A stretch of DNA of 64,000 bases from NCBI GenBank assembly GCA_022316685.1, contig JAKJHU010000067.1, positions 1,984,001 through 2,048,000 of the forward strand. The letters run 5' to 3'. Under the pieces are notes generated by a model. That model did not search any database and was not told where the DNA came from. It worked only from the letters and a program-made list of their open reading frames with translations. This document shows, piece by piece, positions 11,817-22,982 of this stretch (its first letter is position 1; each line of letters opens with the position of its first letter). The stretch is from Progne subis subis (lineage: Eukaryota > Chordata > Aves > Passeriformes > Hirundinidae). Made by a program: the position numbers and the translations under genes.

Positions 11817-13950
11817 CTGTCTCATTTTTTAGTGAAAAGCCCTGCTGTTTACTTCCCACATATAGCAAGTGTTATGTCCCCCTAGGCTACAGTATTAAAC
11901 ATCCTGACACACACTTGTTTCAGTTCCCTGGATGGTGCTTTAGAGTGAAATGGGTTTACTGGGTTTCCTCCAAACTTCAGTAAAATAATGTCTTTGAGTA
12001 TTTTCCACATTACTTAATTACATTTAAATTTTTTAAAGAACAAGTAGGAGGTCAAAACTGGGTGTTTTTAATGGAAAACAATAAAACACTGTTTAAGATT
12101 TAATGAAATAGTATCATCAGTGTCGACACTTTCAGTACAAAATGAACTTTACTATTTTTTCTGCTGGATAAGGTAATATATTAATAAAGTGGTGGTCTTT
12201 TTCAGGAATGGCCAAGTCCTTAAAAAAAAAAATTGAAGGTGTATTTGTTTAATTTTAGTTTTGTTTTTATATTGTTATTCAATACAAGAAGTGTGAGTTG
12301 AATCTACCAAGAACAAAAGCTTTGGGAAAAAGAAAAACAAAACAAAACCAAAACCTACAACCTTTGAGCTGAAGGATACAGAAATTCATTTAACAAAAGG
12401 TTTTAATTTTGTTATCCTAAGAAAAGGATAATGCATCCCTTCCCTTCTCCTCAGCTGCCTCTTAGCATATAAGCGACAACAGAACAAAATGTATCCTCCA
12501 AGGATTCATATGAGGCTGATATTTAGCCAGCCTGGGTGCTTTTCACTACTTCTAGTCTTTAGTGTCCCTGAATGCCAAAACAAGTAATTTGGAGTCACAT
12601 GAACTGTTCATGTTTGCATAAAACTGCAGGTTTAGTGCACCCCTCGTTGCTTAGGCTGGGTAAAACTATTTTGCCAGCTAAAGATGGCTTCAGCTTAGAG
12701 CTAAGCATCATACATTACTTGCACATATTCTTACTTATATATTACTTACACATATTCTTACTTACATATTACTTACACATAGTCTTTCCCATTCCCGGTA
12801 TCTATTTCCACAGCCTCCCATAAATTCAGAAGTGTCTTTGCAGCCTCTTTATAGTCTTCAAGAATATGTTGCAGAAAATATGCATATTATCAATAAATAT
12901 GCAAATCTTGGTATTTCCAGAGATGTGAATGTCAGGACCTTACTGGGTTAATTTTGGTATAAAAAGTGGGAGATATTTTCTCAATAAGTTCAAAGAGCTC
13001 ACCACTTCTGTGCTATCATGGCTTTATCTAAGGCTACATGCACAAATGTAAGTCATACTTTCACTTCCAAAACTATTATGTACTTGCAAAAATTTCCACT
13101 TCGCTTGCAACAGCAACAGATGGTTCCTACTTATTTGAAATATATGTACTGCCTGCTATCTCCCTTTTAAAAGGCACTGACTTGAAGAGAAAGTAGGGTT
13201 TCTTTTATACTTGTGTGGTTTGTTGCAACAGTAGTAGCATCATTTTCTGGCAAAGGTAAGCACCAGTTCAGAGAAAATGTATGCTTAGTGAAAAAAAATC
13301 CTACAGGACAAGGTGATGCCTACCAAAAAGAGAACCAGCAAAAAAAGGTTGTAGCATTTGCCAAAACTGTATTCTAAGAGCAGAAACACAGACTGACTTT
13401 CCGTGTAACTCCAAGAGATATGTTTGTTTATAAGGTTTTTTTATGTCAGTCATGTTCTTAGTCTGAATTTGATCAGTTATCTTTGTTTTATATAAAAAAT
13501 AGATGTCAATTTTCTTGTTTAATTTAGGGCTTGTTTTTCATGTGTATGTGAAGTGAACTCTACGGGGGAAAAGGCACAGAAAGGTCTTCTTAACAATCTG
13601 TCCAACTGAGATTTAATTTTGCAATGAAATTTTTTACAATTTGTTCCATTGTACTTGGTTTGATCACATTATATTTACAGACCTCAGAAATTTTTCATGC
13701 AGTTTTCAATCACTTTTCAAAACACTTGCTCATCAAATATGCCAGAAAAAATAAATAGAAAGGAAAAGATATGTTTTCATGCCATTTCCAGCAATAGGCA
13801 TTCATTGATGGTAAAAGTCAGTCATTATCATATAGGTCTAATAATCTGTAGAAAAGATGAGTTAAAATAGTCCTAATGTGTCTTCATGTGTCTTCAATAG
13901 TCTTTATGTGTTTGCTAAAACACTCCTTCTATATATGTGATCTGCTTCAG
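11817..13950. other. AT-rich DNA with a small tandem repeat
   Basis: No supported gene. A strong polypyrimidine-AG near 12458 is followed by an open frame but no GT donor of quality. At 12878-12906 an ATATGCATAT palindrome is followed by the octamer ATGCAAAT, a possible POU-factor site. The 27-bp tandem repeat is listed separately. Confidence 0.45.
12714..12781. repeat. 27-bp tandem repeat, about 2.5 copies
   Basis: Units start at 12714, 12741 and 12768 (partial), each beginning ATTACTT and containing CACATATTCTTACTTA. The copies differ at only a few bases. Confidence 0.9.
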
Positions 13951-14038
13951 TACAGGGATGTGCTGTGGTATTTACAAATCCAAATCTTTGATGAGTTCCC
14001 CAAATCAGCTTAGGGAGTCCTCAAAAATAGAGCTGCAG
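13951..14038 (+). other. Exon-like segment, 88 nt (low confidence)
   Basis: A segment preceded by ATCTGCTTCAG and followed by CAG|GTAACA. With one leading base it is open for 29 codons right to the donor, including YKSKSLMSSPNQLRESSK, a hydrophilic stretch. It would end in phase 0, compatible with the segment at 29,043. I do not recognise the peptide. The upstream polypyrimidine tract is only moderate, and pseudo-exons of this kind occur by chance. Confidence 0.2.
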
Positions 14039-15278
14039 GTAACAGGTGTCGTTAGGCTGCTGTGTGCGTAGGTGTGCACTTCGACATTGTCATTCTAGGT
14101 CACCATCCAAGAGCACTCTTGTACCTAGACATCGCTTACAAGTCTACCCTTTTGTTCCATTATCAGAGACACACTAATGTTTACTGAAAACTTTGCACTT
14201 CCAACTCAGTGCCTGAAAGAATAAACAGTAAAGAATTTCATTGGCTATTCACAATGGCAGTCCTTCAAAAAGAAGAGTTAACTCCAGTGTTATTCCTATT
14301 ATTTTTTTGGTTTATTAATTTATTTTTTCATGTTTTCCAGAGAAATCAATCTTATTTCTTAAAAATAGAAAATAAAAGGCATTCCTGCACTATTATTTTT
14401 AGTCTTCTGCATACTATCTGCTCATTTCCCTTTTCTTCTGATGTTTCTGTAACTCATTTATCTCTTACTTGCTAACTCTTTAAAAATCACTGTGTACTAC
14501 TTGTGGTCTACATCTTTAATACAGGTTTGTGCATTGTTAATGCAGCTGCTGCCTTCAAGGATATGAATATTCATATGCAGCTCTAGAATCTCAAGGAGAT
14601 AAATGTAGTTTAGTAAAAATCAAATTTCAACCTTGCTGTGACTTTATGTATGGGTTGCAGTTATTACTGAATAGCTTAATCTGACACCCCTGGATTAGTT
14701 GGGCAATTTTATTATCATGTAAAAGCTCCAGCTGAGATCACTGTGTGAGGCTACCATAGAATTTGTGATCTGCTGCTAATTTCTGTGTCTTTTTTATTAC
14801 TAAAACAGGTTAATTGTAACTGCTGAAAAAGCGGGACTGAAAAAGAATAAACTGGACTAGTGTTTAGTCAACTAGTTATGCAGGTCCTACATGGCACAGA
14901 CAAAATTGTGAATTTCTGTTTCACAATTAAGACCATCCAGAAATATTATTTGAAATATCTAATTGGCTTACTTGAGTACCCTGTTATTGACTACTGTAAA
15001 ATCATCATGGAATCAAAATGGGACCAAACTGCATGGGAAGATACGTGACATAAGAGAGCAATCAATGGCAGTTTAAGGCCTTGAGCTCACTAGCATAGAA
15101 TGAAACATGCTCTTAGTCAGAAGTCTCATGTTAAGCATCTGTAAGAGATGCTTTAAAAAAAGATGGAAGCTTGTAATAAATGAGGATGGCAGGCCACAGC
15201 AAGATTATAGAACAATGTGATATGCAGTAGTGATCTAATGAGTCAGATATTATGAAAATATAAGAAGGATCCTTGAAT
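14039..15278. other. AT-rich DNA, possible conserved non-coding element
   Basis: No gene recognised. Bases 14,530-14,600 combine an E-box CAGCTG, a perfect 16-bp palindrome ATATGAATATTCATAT (14561-14576) and ATATGCAG, a combination seen in POU-type regulatory DNA. Conservation cannot be judged from one sequence. Confidence 0.35.
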
Positions 15279-15600
15279 GAGTCCAGAGAAAGGAAAAAAA
15301 AAAAAGCTGATGAAAGAGCTGAAAAGAATGTCCTATGAGGAGAAGCTGAGAACTTGGGGCTTGTCCAGTTTGGTGGAAGGGAGACTTAAGAGTAACCTTG
15401 CTGCTTTGTACACATTCCTGAGATAGTGGGGAATGGACACCCTGGTATCAAGTGACAAGACAGGTGGGAATGGTTCAAAATTGCATTGTGGGGATTCAAA
15501 CTGGACATTAGGAATCATTTCCTTACCAAGAGATTGATCAAACACTGGAAGAGTCTTCCTAGAGGGATGCTTGATGCCCCAAGCAAATTTATGAAAATTT
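15279..15600 (+). mobile_element. CR1 LINE fragment, plus strand
   Basis: Degraded CR1 3' region: 'GTCCAGAGAAAGG', 'CCTATGAGGAGAAGCTGAGA', 'GGACATTAGGAATCATTTCC' and 'ACACTGGAAGAGTCTTCCTA' match the CR1 order. The 3' terminal TGATTCTATG is missing; a 24-G run follows 30 bases later. The minus-strand 92-codon frame here is a shadow. Confidence 0.8.
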
Positions 15601-15633
15601 ACATGACACAAGCTTGTCTATCATTGAATTATT

Positions 15634-15657
15634 GGGGGGGGGGGGGGGGGGGGGGGG
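15634..15657. repeat. Uninterrupted 24-G run
   Basis: Twenty-four consecutive G, followed after a few bases by a short A run. Such a run can form G-quadruplexes and is prone to length error. Confidence 0.95.
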
Positions 15658-15661
15658 AATG

Positions 15662-18569
15662 AAAAAAAAAAAGTTGATAGAATATTATTATGCAAAGAAA
15701 ATGTGTGTTTATTGTTATATTTTAAAAACTAAGTATTCAGAAAAATGTTATATACACTATAAAATACCATGTTGAGATAATAAAGATATGAGGAGTCAAA
15801 TGTGAAAGAATATTTAAATCTAAGAAAATAATTGTATCTTGGAATTCTTAAGAAATGAAATTAAAAAAAAAAAATGAATGAAAATTTCTGTTTGAGCATA
15901 TTCTTTCTTTCTTTCTTTCTTTCTTCCAAGATAATCTGATTGTGGAAGTAATTTGTTTTGTTTTCTAAAACTGTGACATTCTTTAATTTCTTAACCAAAC
16001 TAACCTTCAATAAAATGTTTTAAAAATGTCCAGTCTGTGCTGGGGGAATTTTTTATTCTGAAAAAAACTGCTGCTCCAATAAATTAAGACAGAATGAAAC
16101 AATAATCCTAGCATGCATTTATTTATATATATATATATATATCAGTTGTTTTCAGTGTGAGCTCTTTTGTGCAGTGAAAATTTGATTTTTTTCCCTTATA
16201 TGAAAGCTAAGCCAATAATTACATTGTCTAGAATATGTCAGAAAAATTTCAGGACATTTTAAAATTATTTTTCTGAATTTATTTACAGACTGTATGATAG
16301 TCTCTAAATCTGAGTCTCCTAAACAGGCAATTTTGATACAAATTCATGGTTTTCAGTGCAATAAATTGAAAAACTTGAGCTGAAATATATTTTAAAATAT
16401 TAAACAGAAAAATGAGCTATAAACAATATTTAAGTTTACAGGGAAGTATTTACAATTAAATACTGGCTACCACAAATCATCTGACAGATGCAGAAATTTT
16501 GCTGCCCAAAATGATTGCAGCCAACAGTTGTTTGTCTCTTCCAGATACAAAGAACTGCAAAGGAACAGGTGTCAAAATAAAGAGAACTGGGAACCCTTCT
16601 GAAGGAAACTATGATATTAGTTAAATTAACAATGACCAGAATGTTTATTTGGCTTGTCTAAGAACGTTTTTACTGTTATTCTTCATCAAATCTCTATTTT
16701 ATGGTCTCTCTTTTCCTGAATTTTTTTAGTGAAGGTATGTAAGCATGATTTCTATTGTTTGAATGATGCAACTAAGGTTTTATGTATTCCACTCAAACTT
16801 TAAAATTTTCATACTTCATTCATACAGGACTATATTGCAACTGATAGAGGCAAGAAATTGCAATGGAATATTTTCTTTTATAATTCTCTTTTTATAATTA
16901 ACTTCTAGATCAATCACCAGAAATCATAGCTACTTTGCTCTTTCTGTCTCTGGATATCAGACTGAGACAAAATTTTCAGCTACACCTCCTACAAACAAAT
17001 TCTTGAATGCAGAGTATATTTATTAGGAATCACTGGGCTGACTAAAAATCCATGACCCTGGAGTGCACTGTACTGTACAGGTAAATTTTAAAGCAGATGT
17101 GGAGACTTAGAATCTTAGGCTTAGTATTTTAATATTCTAACAATTTAGGCGTTTTAAAAATTCTATTTATATGGCTTTATAGTATACTCTGACTGTACTA
17201 AATGGATAAAAGTAATATATACACATAGTAGTAGAACCTGTATTTGTGTAAATGCACTTACTCATTTCAGAACTAGACTTTATCCTGAACTTTTTAACAC
17301 CTCTGTCTACTCAATCCTTCAGTGATTCAGGAAAAATTCTGTAAAGGTTCAGAATCTCTATGAAATATTGAACTAATCTTTATCTCTGCAGATTTGCTTT
17401 ATTTGTTTAACTGTCTTGTGGGGAACACATAAAATAATTCCAAAATCTAGCTGTTAATAAAAAGTTGAATAGGCATTTTTACTTTATGTATTGATATATA
17501 TACATATTTTCCTACCCTTATTTTTATTATTTCAGTAGATTATGAAATTTTGCTAATTTTTCATTTAACACCATCAAATCTTCTAACTTAATTTACTTTC
17601 TCTGCTTTACATTTCTGTGTGATGCAGCATTTAATGCTCTTCACTAGACTCAATTTTCAATAGTCAGTAGCCTCACTATTTTTTCTAAGATGCTTGAATA
17701 ACAAATTTTTAAAACGTTCCCAGTTGCACATGGGTGAAATAGATGGATGTTAGCACTCCGTTCTGTGATACAAAAATAGAAGCACCACAAAAAGTTCAGT
17801 AATTGGCAATTCTTCCTAGCAGTGGAATGCCACATGCTATTATCATATTTTGAAAGTATCTTTGTATATAAAAAGGCAACATGTTTACTGAAATATAAAA
17901 CAATGAATAAAATAAAATAAGTAAGGTGGGTTTTGGTTGTTTTTCTTATGAGAACTACTTATGTTCTATTTCCAGGGCAACTATTCAGCATTTTTAAAGG
18001 GAACACTGTAAACAAAATATGTCAAGTGAGGTACTCAAGAACCTTACAGATCATTTACAGTCATCCTCAAATTACAACCATTCAACATCTTTCTCATTTA
18101 AATGATAGTCAAGTCTAAAGCAGATATTTCCTGGTACTGCATTATTGAAACATATGTGACATAAAACTTCTAACAGCCAAAACTGTTTGAGTCTTTTCAA
18201 TCACACAAATGACTGGGTCAAGCAATTTCTTACTGTTAAATGAAATTGTAAGTCTGTTATTGATGAATGTGTCTCTCCAAAGATATTTCTCAAGTTGTTA
18301 AGCATAAAGACAAAACTAACCAAAGCAAATAAATTTTCTCATTAACCTGTTAATTAACATGTTATCTGAAGTATAACTGAATTGAAAACTCCAAAACACT
18401 TTTTTAATCTTAAGTCCTCTTTGAATATTGCTTATTGAGCAATTCATAATTTATATTGGGTTCTATTACCAAAATGAAACAAAACAACAAAGAAATTGTT
18501 GCATCCTGGTTTTCTTAGTATATGTTTGATTTGCAGCTTGTGAAACTCATAGGAAACTTTCTTCCTTAG
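15662..18569. other. AT-rich DNA with minor microsatellites
   Basis: Contains (TTTC)n at 15901-15925 and (TA)n at 16134-16142. A 24-base segment at about 16544-16567 (ATACAAAGAACTGCAAAGGA..) sits between a good polypyrimidine-AG and CAG|GTGTCA; it is too short to claim as an exon. An isolated good donor AAGGTATGTAAG lies near 16735 without a matching exon. Nothing else recognised. Confidence 0.45.
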
Positions 18570-18879
18570 TAGACTTTGACAATGCTTTCCCGCAAAATTC
18601 TCCTAAAAAACTGGCTGCTCATGGTTTGGATGTGTGCACTGTTCCATTGATAAAAAAAACCTGCCTTGATGTCCATGCCCATGGAGTAGTGATGAATGGG
18701 ATTAAATCCAGTTGGCAACTGGCCACAAGTGGTGTTTTCCAGGGCACAGTATTGAGGCCAGTCCTTCTACAGACTTCATAAATTATCTGGGCAAGAGGAC
18801 TGAGAGCACTCACAGTGAGTTTGCAGGCAGCACTAAGTTGGAAGGCAGTTTTGGTCTTTAGTGGTAGAAAGGACTTGCA
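18570..18879 (+). mobile_element. CR1 LINE, first of three pieces (RT region)
   Basis: Plus-strand CR1 ORF2 reverse-transcriptase region: 'CTGGCTGCTCATGG', 'AAATCCAGTTGGCAACTGG', 'CACAAGTGGTGTTTTCCAGG' and 'GAGTTTGCAGGCAGCACTAA' follow the CR1 order. It is full of stops and frame breaks, so it is a dead copy. It is interrupted at 18879 by an LTR and continues at 19568. Confidence 0.9.
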
Positions 18880-19567
18880 TATAGCAGTGTCCCTCACGCC
18901 TGGCAGGCGCACAGGTTAGCTCAGTTCTGCACTGCCACTACGAGGATCGGTCGGGGTTACAGGCAGGGTGAGTAACCTCCTCCCAGTGGGTTCTTGGTTC
19001 CCCACACCAGTGAGTGGACCTGATGGAGTTTGTGACTGCAGCGACAGAAAAAGAGTCGTCTCTCTTTAGGCAGGGTAGAAGGTAGTTTATTAAGGGGAGT
19101 CTGGCAAGGACCTCCACCTCAGACCACTGCTGCCCAGAGAGAGCAGAGATCAAAGCTTGACAGCCACTTATAAATGGGGGAGGGATGACAACAGGTCAGC
19201 CAACCAGGGAACACGGGGGTGGTAAACAAGGGTGTCAACCTTTGAACCATTGACAAATCACAGAAGGGTAGGAGGGGATTCCCTGGGCACCAGCCTACCA
19301 CTCGACACCTCTCCTGGATCTTTCCAGAACCCAGGGAAGGGTCTCAAAGTGACAGACAGGATGACCATGAGGAGAGGGGGGATTGACAGGGACTGGTGCA
19401 GGGAGGGAATGATTGACATAAAACGTCCGCTTGTTTAACCAACTCATAAGGGGGAAAATTATTACAAAACACAGGGGGGTACAGTGGACTAAACCATTAC
19501 AAAAATAACTTAAAAATCTTACAAAAATATCTTAATAAGTTAATAAAACCACTCTCACACCACTACA
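18880..19567 (-). mobile_element. Solo ERV LTR inserted in CR1, minus strand
   Basis: A 688-bp minus-strand LTR. On its own strand it begins TGTAGTGGTGTGAG and ends CTGCTATA, giving TGTAG/CTATA ends. The flanks CTTGCA (18874-18879) and TTTGAA (19568-19573) are a diverged 6-bp target duplication, and both align to the same CR1 position. It has TATAAG (plus coordinates 19168-19173) and AATAAA (19086-19091) in the right order, and a GC palindrome-like 'GCGCCTGCCAGGCG' near the 3' end. It shares start, U3 and end wording with the LTR at 46,612, so they are one family, probably ERVK-like from the 6-bp duplication. No internal viral genes remain. Confidence 0.85.
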
Positions 19568-19908
19568 TTTGAATAAGGATCTGGAGAGGCAGGATCAGTG
19601 GGCTGAGCCCAATTGTATGAGGTTCCACAAGGCAAAGTGCTGAGTCTTGCACTTGAGTCACAACAACCACATGCAGTGCTTCAGGCTGGGGAAAGAATGG
19701 CTGGAAAAGAACCTGAGGGTGCTGGCTAACAGCAACTGAACATGATCCAGCATGTGCCCAAGTGGCCAAGGATGCCAATGGCATCCTGGCTTGTATCAGC
19801 AATAGTGTGGCCAGCAAGACCAGGGCAGTGATTGTCCCTCTGTACTTAGCACTGGTGAGGTCACACCTCAAGTCCTGTGTGTTCAGTTTTTGGGGCACCT
19901 TTCTATGA
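19568..19908 (+). mobile_element. CR1 LINE, second piece
   Basis: Continues the CR1 at 18570-18879: 'CCCAATTGTATGAGGTTCC', 'CTGGCTTGTATCAGCAATAG' and 'GTGGCCAGCAAGACCAGGG' are CR1 landmarks just downstream of the first piece. The minus-strand 120-codon frame here is a shadow. The piece stops near 19908 where the next insertion begins. Confidence 0.9.
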
Positions 19909-19969
19909 CCTGCCCCAGAAGGCACATATCAAGGCATTTTGATTATTATTATCTGTAACAATATAGCAA
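19909..19969. other. Unexplained 61-bp joint before second insertion
   Basis: The CR1 match ends near 19908, but the inverted terminus of the next element starts at 19970. The 61 bases between are not CR1-like and could be part of the inserted element or the product of a second event. Confidence 0.4.
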
Positions 19970-20852
19970 TGTGAAAGAATAAAAATATTACTTAAGAAAA
20001 TGTATCAGGGGAAAAAAAGAAAAGAAAAGAAAAAGAAAAAGAAAAAAAAGAAAAGAAAAGAAAAGAAAAGAAAAGAAAAAGAGAAAAGAAAAGAAAAGAA
20101 AAAAGAAAAGAAAAGAAAAGAAAAGAAAAGAAAAGAAAAGAAAAGAAAAGAAAAGAAAAGAAAAGAAAAGAAAAGAAAAGAGAAAAGAAAGAAAAGAAAA
20201 GAAAAGAAAAGAAAAGAAAAGAAAAGAAAAGAAAAGAAAAGAAAAGAAAAGAAAAGAAAAGAAAAGAAAAGAAAAGAAAAGAAAAGAAAAGAAAAGAAAA
20301 GAAAAGAAAAGAAAAGAAAAGAAAAGAAAAGAAAAGAAGAAAGAAAGAAGAAAAAAATGGTATTAAGGCCACCCTTGGATTTCCTAGGGAGGCTTGATTG
20401 TTTATTTAGATGTCTGTTGTTTGAAGTGATCATCTCAGTCTTGAGCCATGGAGAGTGGGTGAAAGCCCATTAAACCCAAAGTTCAATGGGTTAATATATG
20501 TTCCAGCTGGGTGGGAACACTCAGGTACCTCCCCTGGATAGAGGAGCTTTCAGTCCTCTGGTAGAAGGTCTCAGAAATGAGTCTGGGGGTGCTTCCAGGG
20601 TCTTTGATAGTTTATGACACTTTCTAAGACATGACAATTGCCTCTCTTGTGAGCTTAGTTGGGCAAGTTATGCCCTGTCAGAAGGGATGAATACCCTCAG
20701 GCCTATGCGTGAATATGACCCTCCCTGGGGATGGGCAGGCGTATAAGGGAGGACAGTTGGCATGATAAAAAGCACTATCTCATCTCCCAGTGTCTGCCTC
20801 ATCTTGAGCAATTTTTTTGAGTCATTAATCATTGACATTTCAGTCTTTCACA
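19970..20852. mobile_element. Candidate second LTR inserted in CR1
   Basis: The segment begins TGTGAAAGA (19970) and ends TCTTTCACA (20844-20852), a perfect 9-bp inverted terminus of TG..CA type. The right end touches the resumed CR1 exactly. A TATAAG lies at about 20742, 110 bases from the right end, as in a plus-strand LTR. No matching target duplication is visible and the left junction is displaced by 61 bases. About 40 per cent of it is the AAAAG expansion. It is certainly an insertion in the CR1, but its class is uncertain. Confidence 0.5.
20007..20357. repeat. (AAAAG)n expansion, 351 nt all purine
   Basis: Roughly 65 units of AAAAG with few interruptions; every base from 20007 to 20357 is A or G on the plus strand. 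Three long frames on both strands here (126-157 codons of Lys/Glu or Phe/Ser) are purely products of this repeat. Confidence 0.95.
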
Positions 20853-21032
20853 CCCCTCACTACAAGAAAGACATCAAAGTGTCGGTGTTCAGAGAAGGGC
20901 AAAAGAAGCTGGTGAAGAGTCTGGAGCAAAGTCATAGAGAGTGGCTGAGGGAGCTGAGGAAAAGGAGACCCAGGAGGGACCATATGGCTCTCTGCAATCA
21001 CCTCAAAGGAGGTTGTAGTAAGGTGGGTGTGA
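20853..21032 (+). mobile_element. CR1 LINE, third piece
   Basis: Resumes the same CR1: 'CCCCTCACTACAAGAAAGAC', 'AGAAGCTGGTGAAGAGTCTG' and 'CACCTCAAAGGAGGTTGTAG' follow the second piece in consensus order. It ends near 21032, before the usual 3' terminus, so the tail is lost. Confidence 0.9.
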
Positions 21033-22204
21033 GACATTTTGTCAATGTCACATATACTGTAATTTGTCCTGTATTTTTCAGGAAAAATGAGAATGTAAAG
21101 TTATGAATTCAATATACAGTATGTTCTTAGGTGGTCTTCGAGATTATAAGCATTTAAGTGAATTCCAACAATTTTTGGGTAAAGGTTTGCAGTCTTTTAC
21201 TGCGATCCCTCCAAAAATAACAATTCATTTCAGAAGGAACAAAATTAACCCAATAAGAGTATTACCAGAAGAGTAAATGTTTCTCATTTACTCAGTTAGG
21301 ACATTTTTTCATCCAATATCTGTAAATTCAATACTATTTTAAATAAAATTATTTATTATTGTCCCATATTATTTCATAATCTTATGCATTACAGTATATA
21401 AGATTGATGTCTTCTTCAAATTCTGTCCAAAAAATGAGAGAAAGAGTAAAATTAAACATTCAACAAAAACTGAAATGCAAGCATTAATAGAAAATTGCAT
21501 AAAATTGACTCAGTTTTATAACTAATTATTGAAAGTGTGAGTACAAACCTAATCTGATTTTCATTGCTACATAAGCTCTTAGTAACTTTACACGTAAGCA
21601 CTTGGCTTTGTTGAATGTTTTGTCTCCTGTATCACAGGTATGACATTTCTCATACATTATTAATTTCAGGAGTTATCAGGAGGTTATAGGTCTCATCAAT
21701 TGCAAATAAGATATAGAAAAAAAATATGATTTTTTTTTTTTTTTTAATCTCACGTTGTTTTGTACTTCCTAAAGGAACATGCTTATATTTGTGGGAAAAC
21801 AGATTTAAACTAATAAAACATATAATGCAGGTTTTAAATGTGGTGGAAGGTAAAGTAACAAATACCCTGCAATTCTTGGCATTAAACTCTCTTCAGAAAA
21901 CCATGGGGGATCATTACAGATACTCCAGGATGTGCCTTGTTGAGTGGGAAGCTTAATTGGCTCTGAGCAAAGAAGAACCTGTAGGGATGTGATGATGAAA
22001 TAATTTGTGGGGCATATTTTGAAAATAGTTTCTTACAGCTCTCAGTCAGAGATGAAAGGAAACAATTGCTTCTTCATGCTCTTCTGTCAATAAAATGCTT
22101 GGTTCTAGGCTGTCTTATGGCTGCTTTATATTCCCTTTTCCTGATGATAGTGTAAATGTATAGGGCTTTTTTTGAGTATACTTATAACTCAGAGATAATT
22201 TTTA
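21033..22204. other. AT-rich DNA without recognised gene
   Basis: Nothing recognised beyond short homopolymers (T run near 21730-21745). Confidence 0.5.
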
Positions 22205-22450
22205 GTCATAGAATCATGTAATATGTCGAGTTAAAAGAGTCCCATAAGGATAATTGATCCTAAATCCATGCTTCTCATAGGAGTACCTTACACAAGAGCA
22301 TATGACTAAAGCATTGTCTAGATGCTCCTTGAACATTGACAGGGTGAGTGCCATGACTAATTCTGTGAGGAACAGATGCAGTCCCAGTTCTTGTTACAGG
22401 AGCACTCCAACAGTTTGCCTCTGTAAGTCTCCAGATGCAGCCATGTTCTG
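22205..22450 (-). mobile_element. Old CR1 3' fragment, minus strand
   Basis: Starts TCATAGAATCATGTAATATG and keeps reversed CR1 wording such as 'CCCATAAGGATAATTGATCC' and 'TAGATGCTCCTTGAACATTG'. Strongly diverged. The frames at 22275 and 22302 fall inside it. Confidence 0.8.
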
Positions 22451-22982
22451 CCAGTCTTACTGGGAACCAGTTTCTGTAAAGATAAGGTTGTTCAAGTAGC
22501 CACATGTGTCCTAAGAAAAGACTAAGTTCAGACAAATTATTTATGGCTTTCTTAAATCTAAGTTCTCCTTACAGGGACTGCATTTTCCTTGCTATGTCCT
22601 TGGCTGCCAAACCCAACAAACTAATCTCTGAACTACATCTTCAGTTGCAATGAAGACACATACTGACGTTTCCGGAAGGTAACTCCATTAATAAGCCTCT
22701 CTAGGCACTTACTTGCAAAGATGGTCCTCAAGGATCTGCTTCTTGGATTGCTTCTTTGAACTCTTCTCTTTTTTCCAATGTCCAGTAGCACTTGTGAGAA
22801 CACATTCTCTTTCCTCATCTATGACCTACATTTTGACTATTAGATTTAAAGAGTATGTATGTATGTGCTATAAGTGTATATTATAAAGTTGGCTTTTCAC
22901 AAGACGTGTGCTATATAATTAATAAATTTGTTGTAAGGATATACGTTTTTATTTCTGTTATTAGTAAAAATTCAGCATATTG
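22451..22982. other. Unassigned DNA
   Basis: No gene recognised. May hold more diverged CR1 beyond 22450. The 61-codon minus-strand frame is not protein-like. Confidence 0.4.

Noticed and set aside
12458..12580. Open frame after a strong polypyrimidine-AG
   Set aside because: No GT donor of quality closes it and the downstream frame simply runs to a stop.
19992..20473. Three frames of 126-157 codons on both strands
   Set aside because: They are translations of the AAAAG repeat.
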